A stretch of DNA of 64,000 nt from Bradyrhizobium sp. 164 (GCF_023073715.1 NZ_JADPKA010000050.1:1-64000); one strand, 5' to 3'. Counted from the first letter of the stretch, positions 51,307-60,027 are shown. Numbers and translations are program-made. Notes: generated by a model from the letters alone, not told the origin.

Positions 51307-51807
51307 CTAAACGCTGCTTTCAGGCTTCTGCTCGGAGGCTGTTTCATGCAGCAGTTCCTCCTGGCCACCGAGCATCCGGTGCAGCCAGCGCTCGACGCGG
51401 CGGCCGACCGTCAGCAGAACGAAGGCGAACGCCAGCGCGGCTGCGACGATCTTCCATTGTCCGGTGCCGCAGACGATGCCCAGACAGGCAGCGAGGAACG
51501 TGCAAGCCGCACTGGTCAGGCCGCTCACGCGAAAACCTTTGCTCTCGTGGACAATGACGCCGGCACCGAGGAAGCCGATCCCGGTCAGGATGCCCTGGAT
51601 CACCCGGCTCGCCGCATCGGTGATTCTGCCGGGCTCGGCGAACTCGACCGCGAGCAGCACGACGGCCGCGGTGGAGAGCCCGACGATGCCGAGCGTCTTC
51701 AGTCCGATCGGCTTACCTTGCAGATCGCGGTTCAGGCCGATCGCTCCGCCGGCAAGCGTGGCGCTGCCGAGACGCAGCACGATTTCGGGCCAGTCGAGCT
51801 CGGTCAT
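51307..51807 (-). CDS. MgtC/SapB-family membrane protein
   Basis: A 166-residue inner-membrane protein with four to five hydrophobic helices. The MgtC pattern LRLGSATLAGGAIGLNRDLQGKPIGLKTLGIVG (about residues 10-45), GIGFLGAGVIVHE (about 92) and GLTSAACTFLAACLG (about 114) is intact. MgtC/SapB proteins affect magnesium homeostasis and F-ATPase in pathogens; rhizobial roles are unclear. It stops 10 bp before the AhpD-like gene's end side and forms a pair with it on the same strand. Confidence 0.88.
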   Translation of the reverse strand: MTELDWPEIVLRLGSATLAGGAIGLNRDLQGKPIGLKTLGIVGLSTAAVVLLAVEFAEPGRITDAASRVIQGILTGIGFLGAGVIVHESKGFRVSGLTSAACTFLAACLGIVCGTGQWKIVAAALAFAFVLLTVGRRVERWLHRMLGGQEELLHETASEQKPESSV

Positions 51808-51817
51808 TGCCTGTCGA

Positions 51818-52396
51818 TCACTTCTTCGGCAGTCGTCCCATCAGATAGAACTCCTCGTTCGGGCGCATGCCCGTGAAATTCGCCAGCCGATTCGAAAGTG
51901 CGAAGAAGGCGGAGATCGCAGCGATGTCCCAGATGTCGTCGTCGCTGAAGCCGTGCGGCGCGAGTGCTGCGAAATCGTCCTCTGAAATCCGCTGCGCCTC
52001 GGCCGAGACCTTCATCGCGAAGTCGAGCATCGCCTTCTGCCGCGGCGTGATGTCGGCCTTGCGGTAATTAATCGCGATCTGGTCCGCGATGAGCGGATTC
52101 TTGGCTCGAATGCGCAGGATCGCGCCATGCGCGATCACGCAATATTGGCATTGGTTGGCCGCCGAGGTCGCGACCACGATCATCTCGCGCTCGGCCGTGG
52201 TGAGGCCGCCGTCCTTCTCCATCAGTGCATCGTGATAAGCGAAGAAGGCGCGAAACTCGTCGGGACGATAGGCCAGCGTCAAGAACACGTTCGGCACGAA
52301 GCCGCTCTTCTCCTGCACGGCGAGGAGCCGCGTGCGGATGTCGTCCGGCAGCGTGTCGAGGGCGGGGGCGGGGAAGCGTTGCGCGGGCTTTGTCAT
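51818..52396 (-). CDS. AhpD-like peroxidase-related protein
   Basis: A 192-residue protein of the alkylhydroperoxidase AhpD / carboxymuconolactone decarboxylase-like fold. The redox motif CQYCVIAHG (about residue 83, C-x-x-C-x-x-x-H) is complete. The surrounding TAEREMIVVATSAANQ is typical of the 'peroxidase-related enzyme' subgroup (TIGR01926). It may detoxify peroxides; the partner thiol is unknown. The start is MTKPAQRF at 52396; the upstream frame adds 19 residues with no ribosome site. It lies 10 bp before mgtC, so the two are co-transcribed. Confidence 0.86.
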   Translation of the reverse strand: MTKPAQRFPAPALDTLPDDIRTRLLAVQEKSGFVPNVFLTLAYRPDEFRAFFAYHDALMEKDGGLTTAEREMIVVATSAANQCQYCVIAHGAILRIRAKNPLIADQIAINYRKADITPRQKAMLDFAMKVSAEAQRISEDDFAALAPHGFSDDDIWDIAAISAFFALSNRLANFTGMRPNEEFYLMGRLPKK

Positions 52397-52475
52397 TTGC
52401 ACGGACTCCGGCTTGGGGGCGGCAAACATAGTCGATGCGGGCGGCCGTCTCAACGTGCTGCATATTCCGTGGGGC

Positions 52476-52612
52476 GCGCCCCGGACGCAGCGCAGCGCTT
52501 GTCCAGCGGTGCCCTGCAGAGCCGGGGCCCATCTTTCCGAGAGTGCGGTGCGTGTGGCGTGGGTCCCGGCCCTGCGCAGCAGCGTTGCACGCTGTAGCGC
52601 GTCCGGGACACG
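52476..52612. repeat. long imperfect palindromic intergenic repeat
   Basis: A nested palindrome: GCAGAGCCGGGGCCCAT (52516-52532) pairs at 14 of 17 positions with GTGGGTCCCGGCCCTGC (52559-52575). Outside it CCCGGACGC (52480-52488) pairs with GCGTCCGGG (52599-52607). The composition matches a repeat common in Bradyrhizobium intergenic regions (from memory). It lies between the AhpD-like gene and the end of the HerA-like gene. Confidence 0.65.
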
Positions 52613-52619
52613 CGCGGCC

Positions 52620-54359
52620 TTACCTCAACGGCTTCTTCAGCAGCGAGAAGCGGTCGGGATCGAGGCCCATCGACGGTTGCAGCATCGGCGCTTCGAGGCT
52701 GGACAACGTCTTGGCGGGAGGGGCCGAGAACAGTGGATCGTTTGGCACGTCGCGCTGCGAGGTGGCGCCGCGCCAGCGTTCGAGCACGGCGCTGACGAAA
52801 TGCATGTCGTGACCGGAGGTGACCGAGGGCACGCTGCTGATGGTGGCTTCGCCGCGCGGCAATTGATGCGGCGGCACCTCCTTGAAGCGCAGCCGCGTCG
52901 GCAGGGCGACGCCTTCCCCGAACGCCAGCACTTCGCGGGTGCCGAGCGAGGGCACGAAGGACAACAGGTTGGCGGCCGCGTCCGACACGGCGGCGCGGAG
53001 CAGCGCTTGGTCGCGCTCGTTGGCGAGACGCATCGTGAACAGCGTGTTGCACTGGGAGATGATGGTGGCGTCGAGCTCGGCCGGGCGCTGGGTGATGAGG
53101 CCGAGATAGACGCCGTATTTGCGGCCCTCTTTAGCAATGCGCGAAACAGCCTTGCGGGTCGGCCCGAAGCCGATGTTGCGGTCGGCGGAGGCGTAGCGAT
53201 GCGCTTCCTCGCACACGAACAGCAGCGGCGAGACGCCGTCGCTCCACAGGCCGAAGTCGAAAGCCATGCGGCAAAGCACCGAGACGACGGAATCGATGAC
53301 CTCGGCCGGGAAGCCGGCGAGCTGCATCACCGTCATCGGTTTGCCGTTGGCCGGCAGGCGGAACAAATGGCTGATCACCTCGGCCATGGTGTCGCCGCCA
53401 ACATTGGCGTTGTCGAACATGAAGGCGTAGCGCGGGTCGTTGCGGACGGCCTCGATGCGCGAGATCAGTTTGTGATAGATGATGCGCGACGAGCGGTTCT
53501 CGAGCTTGCCCATGCGCTCGTCGATCAGCGAGATCAAGTCAACCAGGCGATACGGCACTGGCGTGTCGGCGGTGTAGCCGACCTGCTTGGGATCGATGCG
53601 CTTGAGACCGATGCGGTCGGCGTTCTGGTACTGGGTATAGACGCCCTTCGCGATCGGGATCACCTCGGCGAGAATGTCGAGCTCCTCAGGCACGCCCGCG
53701 CGGCCGCCGAACAGCACGTCGACGATTTCCTCGAAGTTGAACAGCCAGAACGGCAGCTTTAGATTCCGCGGATTGAGCACTAGCGCGCGATCGCCGAAGC
53801 AGCGGCCATATTCGTTGTGCACGTCGAGCAGGAAGATGCGCAGGTTCGGACGCGCCTTCAGGATCTCGTTCAGCAGCAGCGAGACGCCGGTCGATTTGCC
53901 GACGCCGGTCGATCCCAGCACCGCGAAGTGCTTGGACAGCATTTCCTCGACGTCGACATAGGCGACGACCGAGCGGTCCTGCTGGAGGAAGCCGACATTG
54001 ATCTGGTCCGACCCGATCGGCGCGTAGATCGTGCGCAACTCCTGGCTCGTGATCAGGTCGACGGCATCGCCGATGGTTGGATAATTGGTGACGCCTCGCT
54101 GGAATTTCGGCTTGTCGGTGGCGTTGAGGATCTCACCAAGCAGGTCGACCGAGGCAATCGCAATGTAATTGTCGCTAGCCGACAGGTTTTCGCAGGAGAC
54201 CTCGGTGATCATTGCGACGATAACCGAGTTTGCGCAGCGGATACTGACGAAGCGGCCGACGGTCGCCCGAACCTCCGAGACCGGCATCCGGCTTTCCGCC
54301 AGAAGCCCGACCCGGGCGAGCGATCCGCGAACCGAAATCACGCGTCCAAAGGATGTCAC
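52620..54359 (-). CDS. HerA-like ATPase (DUF87 family)
   Basis: A 579-residue hexameric-type ATPase of the HerA/FtsK group. An N-terminal HAS-barrel (about residues 1-90, ITSFGRVISVRGSLARVGLLAE) is followed by the RecA-like core. Walker A is GSTGVGKS at about 149-156, Walker B is LLFVCEEAH at about 379-387, and LLDVHNEYGR and LITQRPAELD follow the HerA pattern. HerA proteins translocate DNA together with NurA nuclease; no nurA or Sir2 partner is adjacent. The GTG at 54359 or a TTG 24 bp upstream could be the start. It probably acts on DNA or in the membrane periphery. Confidence 0.86.
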   Translation of the reverse strand: MTSFGRVISVRGSLARVGLLAESRMPVSEVRATVGRFVSIRCANSVIVAMITEVSCENLSASDNYIAIASVDLLGEILNATDKPKFQRGVTNYPTIGDAVDLITSQELRTIYAPIGSDQINVGFLQQDRSVVAYVDVEEMLSKHFAVLGSTGVGKSTGVSLLLNEILKARPNLRIFLLDVHNEYGRCFGDRALVLNPRNLKLPFWLFNFEEIVDVLFGGRAGVPEELDILAEVIPIAKGVYTQYQNADRIGLKRIDPKQVGYTADTPVPYRLVDLISLIDERMGKLENRSSRIIYHKLISRIEAVRNDPRYAFMFDNANVGGDTMAEVISHLFRLPANGKPMTVMQLAGFPAEVIDSVVSVLCRMAFDFGLWSDGVSPLLFVCEEAHRYASADRNIGFGPTRKAVSRIAKEGRKYGVYLGLITQRPAELDATIISQCNTLFTMRLANERDQALLRAAVSDAAANLLSFVPSLGTREVLAFGEGVALPTRLRFKEVPPHQLPRGEATISSVPSVTSGHDMHFVSAVLERWRGATSQRDVPNDPLFSAPPAKTLSSLEAPMLQPSMGLDPDRFSLLKKPLR

Positions 54360-54383
54360 AATGAATGAACCTGGCAAGAGCAA

Positions 54384-54654
54384 CGGGTTTGGTCCGGACT
54401 ATGCGCAGCCGTCGCTGCACAAACGGTTAAGCCGCAGGCGCGGCCGCTTCGTTAAATCCGCGGCAATCCGGCCGAAAGGTGGTTTCCTATCCGCGTTGAG
54501 AGAAGAAATGGCAGGAAAAAGCTACATTGGGAGGTTCAGGAGAGCCGAAGGCGGTTAAGGAAGGCTTTACCATTGGAGGCAGTCAGGGTTCCGCCGTTCG
54601 GGAGTAATTGTTCCCGGGAGCGGCGCGCCCTCCCGTTGGAAGATGTTTGATTTG
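54384..54654. other. intergenic region before the dioxygenase promoter
   Basis: The stretch between the HerA-like gene's start and the promoter region at 54655 has no supportable gene. A 65-codon plus-strand frame at 54361-54558 starts inside the HerA start region and lacks any signal; I do not accept it. Confidence 0.5.
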
Positions 54655-54690
54655 TTGACGAGACCTAATGATTTGTACATTAGTACAAAT
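54655..54690 (+). promoter_or_regulatory. promoter/operator region of the extradiol dioxygenase gene
   Basis: TTGACG (54655-54660) resembles a -35 hexamer. It is followed by a perfect 8-bp inverted repeat ATTTGTAC-ATTA-GTACAAAT (54671-54690) that would cover the -10 region, the classic place for a repressor of the MarR, GntR or TetR type. The dioxygenase ATG is 116 bp downstream. The same TTTGTAC/ACAAA core recurs at 59833-59848. Confidence 0.65.
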
Positions 54691-54805
54691 GAACCGACGG
54701 CTTCAGTGTCCGCCATGGCGTGGGCGCATCGCAGTCTCACGCCCGATTGCGGGATTCGGTCCTGCGGATCGCAGCCAACGCTGACGGCGACGTTTGGAGG
54801 GAAGC

Positions 54806-55774
54806 ATGCAGCCCGAACCGATCCTCGATCTCGCCCATCTCGGCCACATGGAGCTCTTGACGCCGAAGCCTGATGAAAGCCTGAAGTTCTTCGTCGATGT
54901 CATGGGCATGACCGTGAGCGGGCAGAACGGCGAGTCGGTCTACTTGCGCGGTTGGGACGATTACGAGCGCTATTCGCTCAAGCTCACGGCCTCGAAGACC
55001 TCGGGCATGGAGCACATGGCGTTGCGCGCGCGCAGTCAGCAGGCCTTGGAACGCCGAGTCGCCGCGCTGAAAGGCTCCGGCTTCGATATCGGCTGGATCG
55101 ACGGCGATATGGGGCAGGGGCCGACCTTCCGCTGCCGTGATCCTGATGGACACATCGTCGAACTCTATTACGAGACCGAATGGTATCAGGCGCCGCCGGA
55201 GCTGAAGCCCGCACTGAAGAACCAGGCCCAGCGCTTTCCGGCCCGCGGCGTCAACGTGCGCCGGCTCGACCATCTCAACTGCCTCGCCGTCGACATCAAG
55301 GCCAACCGCGAGTTCTTCGAGAACTATCTCGGCTGCCGTCTCACCGAGCAGATCGTGCTGAACGACGGTCGTGAAGCCGCGATGTGGCTGACGATGTCGA
55401 ACAAGAGCTACGACTTCGCCTATTCGCTCGACCATTCAGGCACGCCCGGCCGCTTCCATCACGTCACCTACGCGCTCGACAGCCGCGAGGAGATTTTGCG
55501 CGCTGCAGACATTTTCCTGGAGAACGGCGTGCACATCGAGACTGGCCCGCACAAGCACGCGATCCAGCAGACCTTCTTCCTCTACGTCTATGAGCCTGGC
55601 GGCAACCGCGTCGAGGTCGCCAACGCCGGCGCGCGTCTCATCCTCGCGCCGGACTGGAAGCCGATCGTGTGGACCGAGGAGGAGCGCAAGAAGGGCCAGG
55701 CCTGGGGCCTGAAGACGATCGAGTCGTTCCACACGCATGGCACGCCGCCGGTGGAGATCAAAAAGCACGCCTAA
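54806..55774 (+). CDS. extradiol-type VOC dioxygenase (catechol 2,3-dioxygenase-like)
   Basis: A 322-residue two-domain VOC protein of the catechol 2,3-dioxygenase class, which cleaves a dihydroxylated aromatic ring next to one hydroxyl. The iron ligands appear intact: His156 (RLDHLNCLAVD), His218/219 (RFHHVTYAL) and Glu270 (NRVEVANAG). The N-terminal domain (residues 1-130) is the expected degenerate copy. A GGAGGG ribosome site lies 3 nt before the ATG. The gene ends 4 bp into the convergent molybdenum hydroxylase gene. The substrate is likely an aromatic or N-heteroaromatic diol. Confidence 0.86.
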   Translation: MQPEPILDLAHLGHMELLTPKPDESLKFFVDVMGMTVSGQNGESVYLRGWDDYERYSLKLTASKTSGMEHMALRARSQQALERRVAALKGSGFDIGWIDGDMGQGPTFRCRDPDGHIVELYYETEWYQAPPELKPALKNQAQRFPARGVNVRRLDHLNCLAVDIKANREFFENYLGCRLTEQIVLNDGREAAMWLTMSNKSYDFAYSLDHSGTPGRFHHVTYALDSREEILRAADIFLENGVHIETGPHKHAIQQTFFLYVYEPGGNRVEVANAGARLILAPDWKPIVWTEEERKKGQAWGLKTIESFHTHGTPPVEIKKHA

Positions 55775-58700
55775 TTTGCGGATGCGCGTGCGCGCGCGAT
55801 CGTCTCGCGCACGCCGGTCCAGGCCGGCTTCTCCGGTGCGAACTGCTTGCGCAGAAAGGTGACGAGCTCCTCGACCTGCGCGTCGCTCAGGCTGCCCTTG
55901 AAGGCGGGCATGTAGCCGAGATCGCTCGACACCGGATCGGCAATGCCGTGCAGGATCACCTGCACGAGATTGTCCGAGCTCGCGCTATGCAGATTGCTGT
56001 TGAGCGCGAGCGAGGGCCTGGTGCCGAACAGCGGCGGGCCGCCGACCTCGTGGCAGACCGCGCAGGCGCCGACATAGAGCCGCGCGCCCGTGGACGCGCC
56101 GACAGTGACTTGCGTCGCGTTCTCGAGTTTTGTTGCGAGCGCGTCTTGCATTTGTCCGTCGCTCGCGGTGTCATTGAAGGAATTGAGATAGACCGCCATT
56201 GCGCGGATGTCCTGATCGGACAGGGCCTTGAGGTCCCGGACGATCGGCGCCATCGGGCCGGCCGCGACGCCGTGATAGCGCGAATGACCAGTGCGCAAGT
56301 AAGCGAAGAGTTCGTCCTCGTTCCACGGAATAGGTGCGCGGGAGAGCGAGGTCAGGGCCGGAGCTTCCCAGCCTTCGGCAAAGCCTCCGGCGAGATAGGC
56401 CTGGCGCTGCTCGGCACCGAGTGCATTGCGCGGCGAATGGCAGGCGCTGCAATGGCCGAGACTCTCGACTAGATAGGCGCCGCGATTCCAAAGCTCAGAC
56501 TTCGCGGGATCGGGCTTGAATTCATCCGCCTCGTGAAACAGCGCGTTCCATCCCGCGAGCAGTGGCCGAAGATTGAAGGGGAAGGCGAGCGCGTTGGCAG
56601 GCTGTGTCGCGCGCACCGCAGGCTGTGCCATCAGGTAGGCATAGAGCGCCTGCAGGTCGGCCTCGCTGGTCTTCGAAAAATGTGTGTAGGGGAAGGCAGG
56701 ATAGAGCTGCCGTCCGTCGCGATGCACCCCGTCGCGCATCGCGCGCTCGAAGGCGGGGTAGGACCAGGCGCCGATGCCGGTCTCGACATCGGGCGTGATG
56801 TTGGTCGAGTAGATCGTGCCGAACGGCGTTTCCAGCGCACGGCCACCGGCATTGAGCGCGCCTCGAACCGTCGTATGGCACTCCGCGCAATTGCCGAGCG
56901 CCGCGAGTTGTTCGCCGCGGGCGATCGTTGCCGCGGAATAGACCGACGCGTCGGGTTGGGCGATGGGTGCGATCGCGCGCCCCGGCAGCAGCGCCGCGCC
57001 GACTCCGATCGCGGCGGTGCAGACGGCCGCGATCGTCGCAAAGATACCGGCGCGTTGGGCGAACGGATTCTCCCAGATGCGGGATGGCGGCGGGGTGGCC
57101 GGCGCGGGCAGGGCCTGCGGCGCGGCCGCCGCATCGCCGTGCAATCCCCTGAGAATGCGTTCCGGCGTGAATGGCGGCTCGCGAAAGCGCACGCCGGTGG
57201 CATCGAAGATCGCATTGGCGATCGCCGCCGCGCTCGGCACTGAGGCAGATTCGCCGACGCCGAGCGGCGGCTGGTCCTGACGCGGCAGCATCAGCACGTC
57301 GATCTTGGGCACGTCTGGGAAGGGGATGATCGGATAGGCCCCCCATTCGCGCGCTGCCACCGCGCCGCGCTCGAACGAGACCTCCTCCATTAGCGCGCGG
57401 CTGGTGGACTGGATGACGTTGCCGTGAATCTGGTGACGCACGCCGTCCGGATTGATCATCAGGCCGGAGTCCTGTCCGGCGACCACGCGCGTGATGCTGA
57501 CGTCGCCGGTGCTTTTGTTCACCGCGACGTCTGCAACCCAGGCCGACCACGCCGCGCCATAGCCGGGGAACTTGCTGTGGACGTAGAGCGCATAAGCAAA
57601 GCCACGCCCGTGCACGATCTCGCCGTCTTTCTCTTCGCGGACCGGTCGCGGCGTCCAGCCTGCGCGCTCGGCGACCGCATTGACGAGGTCAACGGCGCGC
57701 TGATCCTTCAGGTAGCGCAGGCGATACTCGATCGGGTCGACGCCGGCCTCTGTCGCGGCCTCATCGATATAGGATTCATGTGCAAAGGTGTTCGGCAGCG
57801 CCGAGACGCCGCGAAACCAGGACGCGCGCACGATCGGCGGCATGTCGTGGGCGACGACGCGCATGTGGTCGTAATCGTAAGGCGGAATAGCGGTGCGGTC
57901 GCCCATCTGGAGCACGGCGGGCTCGGGCGAGATCCGCCCGGTCAGCAGCAGCGCCAGGGTCGGCGCGGCGTTCGAGGGGTAGCGCGTGGCGAGATCGTAG
58001 GCAGCGATGCCGCCGCCGGCGTCGAGGCCGCCATTGACGTCGATGAGCTGCGCGGTGCCCTTGGGTTCCCAGGCGTGCTCCTGCTCGCGCGTCAACTGCA
58101 CGCGCACGGCCCGGCCGACCGCGCGCGACAGCAGCAGGGCGTCCGCCGTGACGTCATCGGCGCAGTTGCGGCCATAGCAGCCGGCGGCCTCCAGCCGGAT
58201 CACCTCGATCTCGCTCTCCGGACGCTCGATCAGCAGCGCCAGATCGCTGCGCAGCACGTGCGGGTTCTGCGTGCCGGACCAGACGCGGATGTTGCCATCC
58301 TGGAAGTCGGCGACCGCGCAGGACGGGCCGATCGAGGCGTGCATCTGATACGGCCAGACATAAGTGCGCTGCATCGGCTTGGCCGCGCCCGATATCGCCG
58401 CGTCGACGTCGCCCTTGTCGATCAGCGTGCGCGGCGTCGATGGATTGGCGCGCAGCGCGCTCTCGACATCAGCGAGATCGGTCAGCGCGGGTGTCGGCTT
58501 CCAGCTCACCTTGAGCTGCTCTGCCGCCCGGATCGCATTCTCCTCGCGCTCGGCGACCACGCCGACGAAATCACCGATGCGCACGACGGCAACCAATCCG
58601 GGAATGTCGCGCACCGACGCCTCGTCGAGGGCGATCAGGCTGGTGCCGACGAACGGACCGGCATCGACGCCGGCATAGGGCGGACGCACCACGCGGCCGT

Positions 58701-59301
58701 GCAGCATGCCGGGCACGCGGATGTCGTGCACGAAAGTTAGCTCGCCCGTGGCCTTGGCCGGCAGGTCGACCCGCGGCACCGACTGGCCGACGATGGCATA
58801 ATCGCCAACCGCCTTGACGACGACGTCATCGGCAAGCTCCAGGCTGATCGTCTCGCCGCCGATCAGTTCGCCATAGCTGACGCAGCGATTGTCGGGCCCG
58901 CGCACGAGACCGTCGTCGATCTTAAGCTCGGCCGCCGGCAGTTCGAGCCGCTCGGCCGCGCGTGCGATCAAGAAGTGCCGCGCCTGGGCTGCGGCCTTGC
59001 GCAAGGGCACAGCCGTGATCTGGATCGTCTCGCTCGCGATCGTCGCGCCCTGGTTCGGCACCAGTGCGGTATCGCCGAGCACGATGACGACGCGCGCAAA
59101 GGACACGTCCAACTCTTCGGCGACGATCTGGCCGAGCGCCGTGCGGATGCCGGTGCCGAGATCGACATGGCCGTTATAGGCTGTGATCGAACCGTCCGCG
59201 GTGATGCGGACATAGGTCTCGGTTGTGACCTCGTCCACGGTGCGCAAGACGACGAGCGAACCGGATGGCCGCTCAGCTCCGTTCGAATGGGAGGAGACCA
59301 T
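55771..59301 (-). CDS. nicB: molybdopterin subunit fused to three c-type haem domains (nicotinate dehydrogenase subunit B-like)
   Basis: A 1176-residue protein. Residues 1-740 are a xanthine-dehydrogenase-family molybdopterin subunit; the catalytic Glu is Glu684 in PPLGVGES. A membrane helix at about 753-774 follows, then three cytochrome c domains with CxxCH at about 805 (CAECH), 951 (CSACH) and 1080 (CAVCH). This is the layout of NicB, in which electrons from substrate hydroxylation leave through haem to cytochrome oxidase. The start ATG overlaps the stop of the Fe-S subunit gene (TGATG). The gene symbol is by architecture; the substrate may differ from nicotinate. Confidence 0.82.
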   Translation of the reverse strand: MVSSHSNGAERPSGSLVVLRTVDEVTTETYVRITADGSITAYNGHVDLGTGIRTALGQIVAEELDVSFARVVIVLGDTALVPNQGATIASETIQITAVPLRKAAAQARHFLIARAAERLELPAAELKIDDGLVRGPDNRCVSYGELIGGETISLELADDVVVKAVGDYAIVGQSVPRVDLPAKATGELTFVHDIRVPGMLHGRVVRPPYAGVDAGPFVGTSLIALDEASVRDIPGLVAVVRIGDFVGVVAEREENAIRAAEQLKVSWKPTPALTDLADVESALRANPSTPRTLIDKGDVDAAISGAAKPMQRTYVWPYQMHASIGPSCAVADFQDGNIRVWSGTQNPHVLRSDLALLIERPESEIEVIRLEAAGCYGRNCADDVTADALLLSRAVGRAVRVQLTREQEHAWEPKGTAQLIDVNGGLDAGGGIAAYDLATRYPSNAAPTLALLLTGRISPEPAVLQMGDRTAIPPYDYDHMRVVAHDMPPIVRASWFRGVSALPNTFAHESYIDEAATEAGVDPIEYRLRYLKDQRAVDLVNAVAERAGWTPRPVREEKDGEIVHGRGFAYALYVHSKFPGYGAAWSAWVADVAVNKSTGDVSITRVVAGQDSGLMINPDGVRHQIHGNVIQSTSRALMEEVSFERGAVAAREWGAYPIIPFPDVPKIDVLMLPRQDQPPLGVGESASVPSAAAIANAIFDATGVRFREPPFTPERILRGLHGDAAAAPQALPAPATPPPSRIWENPFAQRAGIFATIAAVCTAAIGVGAALLPGRAIAPIAQPDASVYSAATIARGEQLAALGNCAECHTTVRGALNAGGRALETPFGTIYSTNITPDVETGIGAWSYPAFERAMRDGVHRDGRQLYPAFPYTHFSKTSEADLQALYAYLMAQPAVRATQPANALAFPFNLRPLLAGWNALFHEADEFKPDPAKSELWNRGAYLVESLGHCSACHSPRNALGAEQRQAYLAGGFAEGWEAPALTSLSRAPIPWNEDELFAYLRTGHSRYHGVAAGPMAPIVRDLKALSDQDIRAMAVYLNSFNDTASDGQMQDALATKLENATQVTVGASTGARLYVGACAVCHEVGGPPLFGTRPSLALNSNLHSASSDNLVQVILHGIADPVSSDLGYMPAFKGSLSDAQVEELVTFLRKQFAPEKPAWTGVRETIARARASAN

Positions 59302-59783
59302 CAATCAGCGGCCTCGGTGAGCTGGCCGGAGGCGCGCATCACCGCGCGCAGGATTTCGACATGCGTGCCGCAGCGGCAGAGATTGTAGCGCAGTGCCGCC
59401 AGCGCTTGCTGTTCGGTCGGCCGCGGATTGACCGCGAGCAGCGCCTTGGTGGTCATGATCATGCCGTTGAGGCAGTAGCCGCATTGCGCGGCCTGCTCGT
59501 CGATGAAGGCCTGCTGCACGATGTCCGGCTCGTCGCGCGTGCCCAAGCCTTCGAGCGTCACGATGTCGCGGCCATCGCAGCCACTCACGGGAATCACGCA
59601 GGAGCGTGCCGCGGCCCCGTCGATCAGGACAGTACAGGTGCCGCATTCACCGAGGCCGCAGCCATATTTCGGCCCGTTGAGCGCGAGGTCGTTGCGCAGC
59701 ACGTAGAGCAGCGGCGTGTCTCGCGCCGCAGTGACCTCGTGGATCCTGCCGTTCACGGTGAGGCGGATCGGTGTCTGCATCAT
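59301..59783 (-). CDS. nicA: [2Fe-2S] subunit of the molybdenum hydroxylase (NicA-like)
   Basis: A 160-residue two-cluster iron-sulfur protein of the xanthine dehydrogenase family. The N-terminal plant-type cluster uses Cys42, Cys47, Cys50 and Cys62 (YGCGLGECGTC...SC). The second uses Cys101, Cys104, Cys136 and Cys138 (CGYC...CRC). It passes electrons from the molybdenum centre of the partner encoded just downstream. Start Met codons at 59783 and 59780 are adjacent. The 5' side faces a divergent operon, with operator-like palindromes in between. Confidence 0.88.
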   Translation of the reverse strand: MMQTPIRLTVNGRIHEVTAARDTPLLYVLRNDLALNGPKYGCGLGECGTCTVLIDGAAARSCVIPVSGCDGRDIVTLEGLGTRDEPDIVQQAFIDEQAAQCGYCLNGMIMTTKALLAVNPRPTEQQALAALRYNLCRCGTHVEILRAVMRASGQLTEAAD

Positions 59784-59832
59784 CCTCGTTCCCAAGCCCT
59801 GTAAACACGCGATTTGTAAGTCGCGACGATAC

Positions 59833-59848
59833 CGTTTGTACACAAACG
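59833..59848. promoter_or_regulatory. inverted repeat upstream of nicA-like gene
   Basis: CGTTTGT-AC-ACAAACG: perfect 7-bp arms with a 2-nt spacer, 50 bp upstream of the nicA-like start. It shares the TTTGTAC/ACAAA core with the site before the dioxygenase gene (54671-54690). Probable binding site for the same regulator. Confidence 0.6.
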
Positions 59849-59955
59849 TGCAAGCCGTCATGCCGCACTGCAGCGCGACTGCCTCCTTTGTGGACAGGGC
59901 GGATAGGCATATGAGCTTTTATGCGGCAGGTGCACCTTTTGCGCCGCACCGCCGC

Positions 59956-60002
59956 TTGACAGCCATCGGGACCGCGCGCAACATCGTTCGTATACGAATG
60001 AT
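59956..60002 (+). promoter_or_regulatory. promoter and operator of the hnr operon
   Basis: TTGACA (59956-59961) with CAACAT 17 nt later (59979-59984) is a plausible promoter. Overlapping it, 59983-60002 is a 20-bp palindrome with a single mismatched pair around a perfect TTCGTATACGAA core. The placement over the predicted start of transcription fits repression. The core differs from the TTTGTAC type, so it may bind another regulator. Confidence 0.6.
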
Positions 60003-60027
60003 AACCGCGGTGTCTGCTGGCTCTGAC

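Noticed and set aside
54361..54558. 65-codon ATG frame upstream of the dioxygenase
   Set aside because: Its start coincides with the HerA-like start region on the other strand, it lacks a ribosome site, and its product has no recognisable feature.
57424..58740. 438-codon plus-strand frame inside the nicB-like gene
   Set aside because: Antisense shadow of the molybdopterin subunit.
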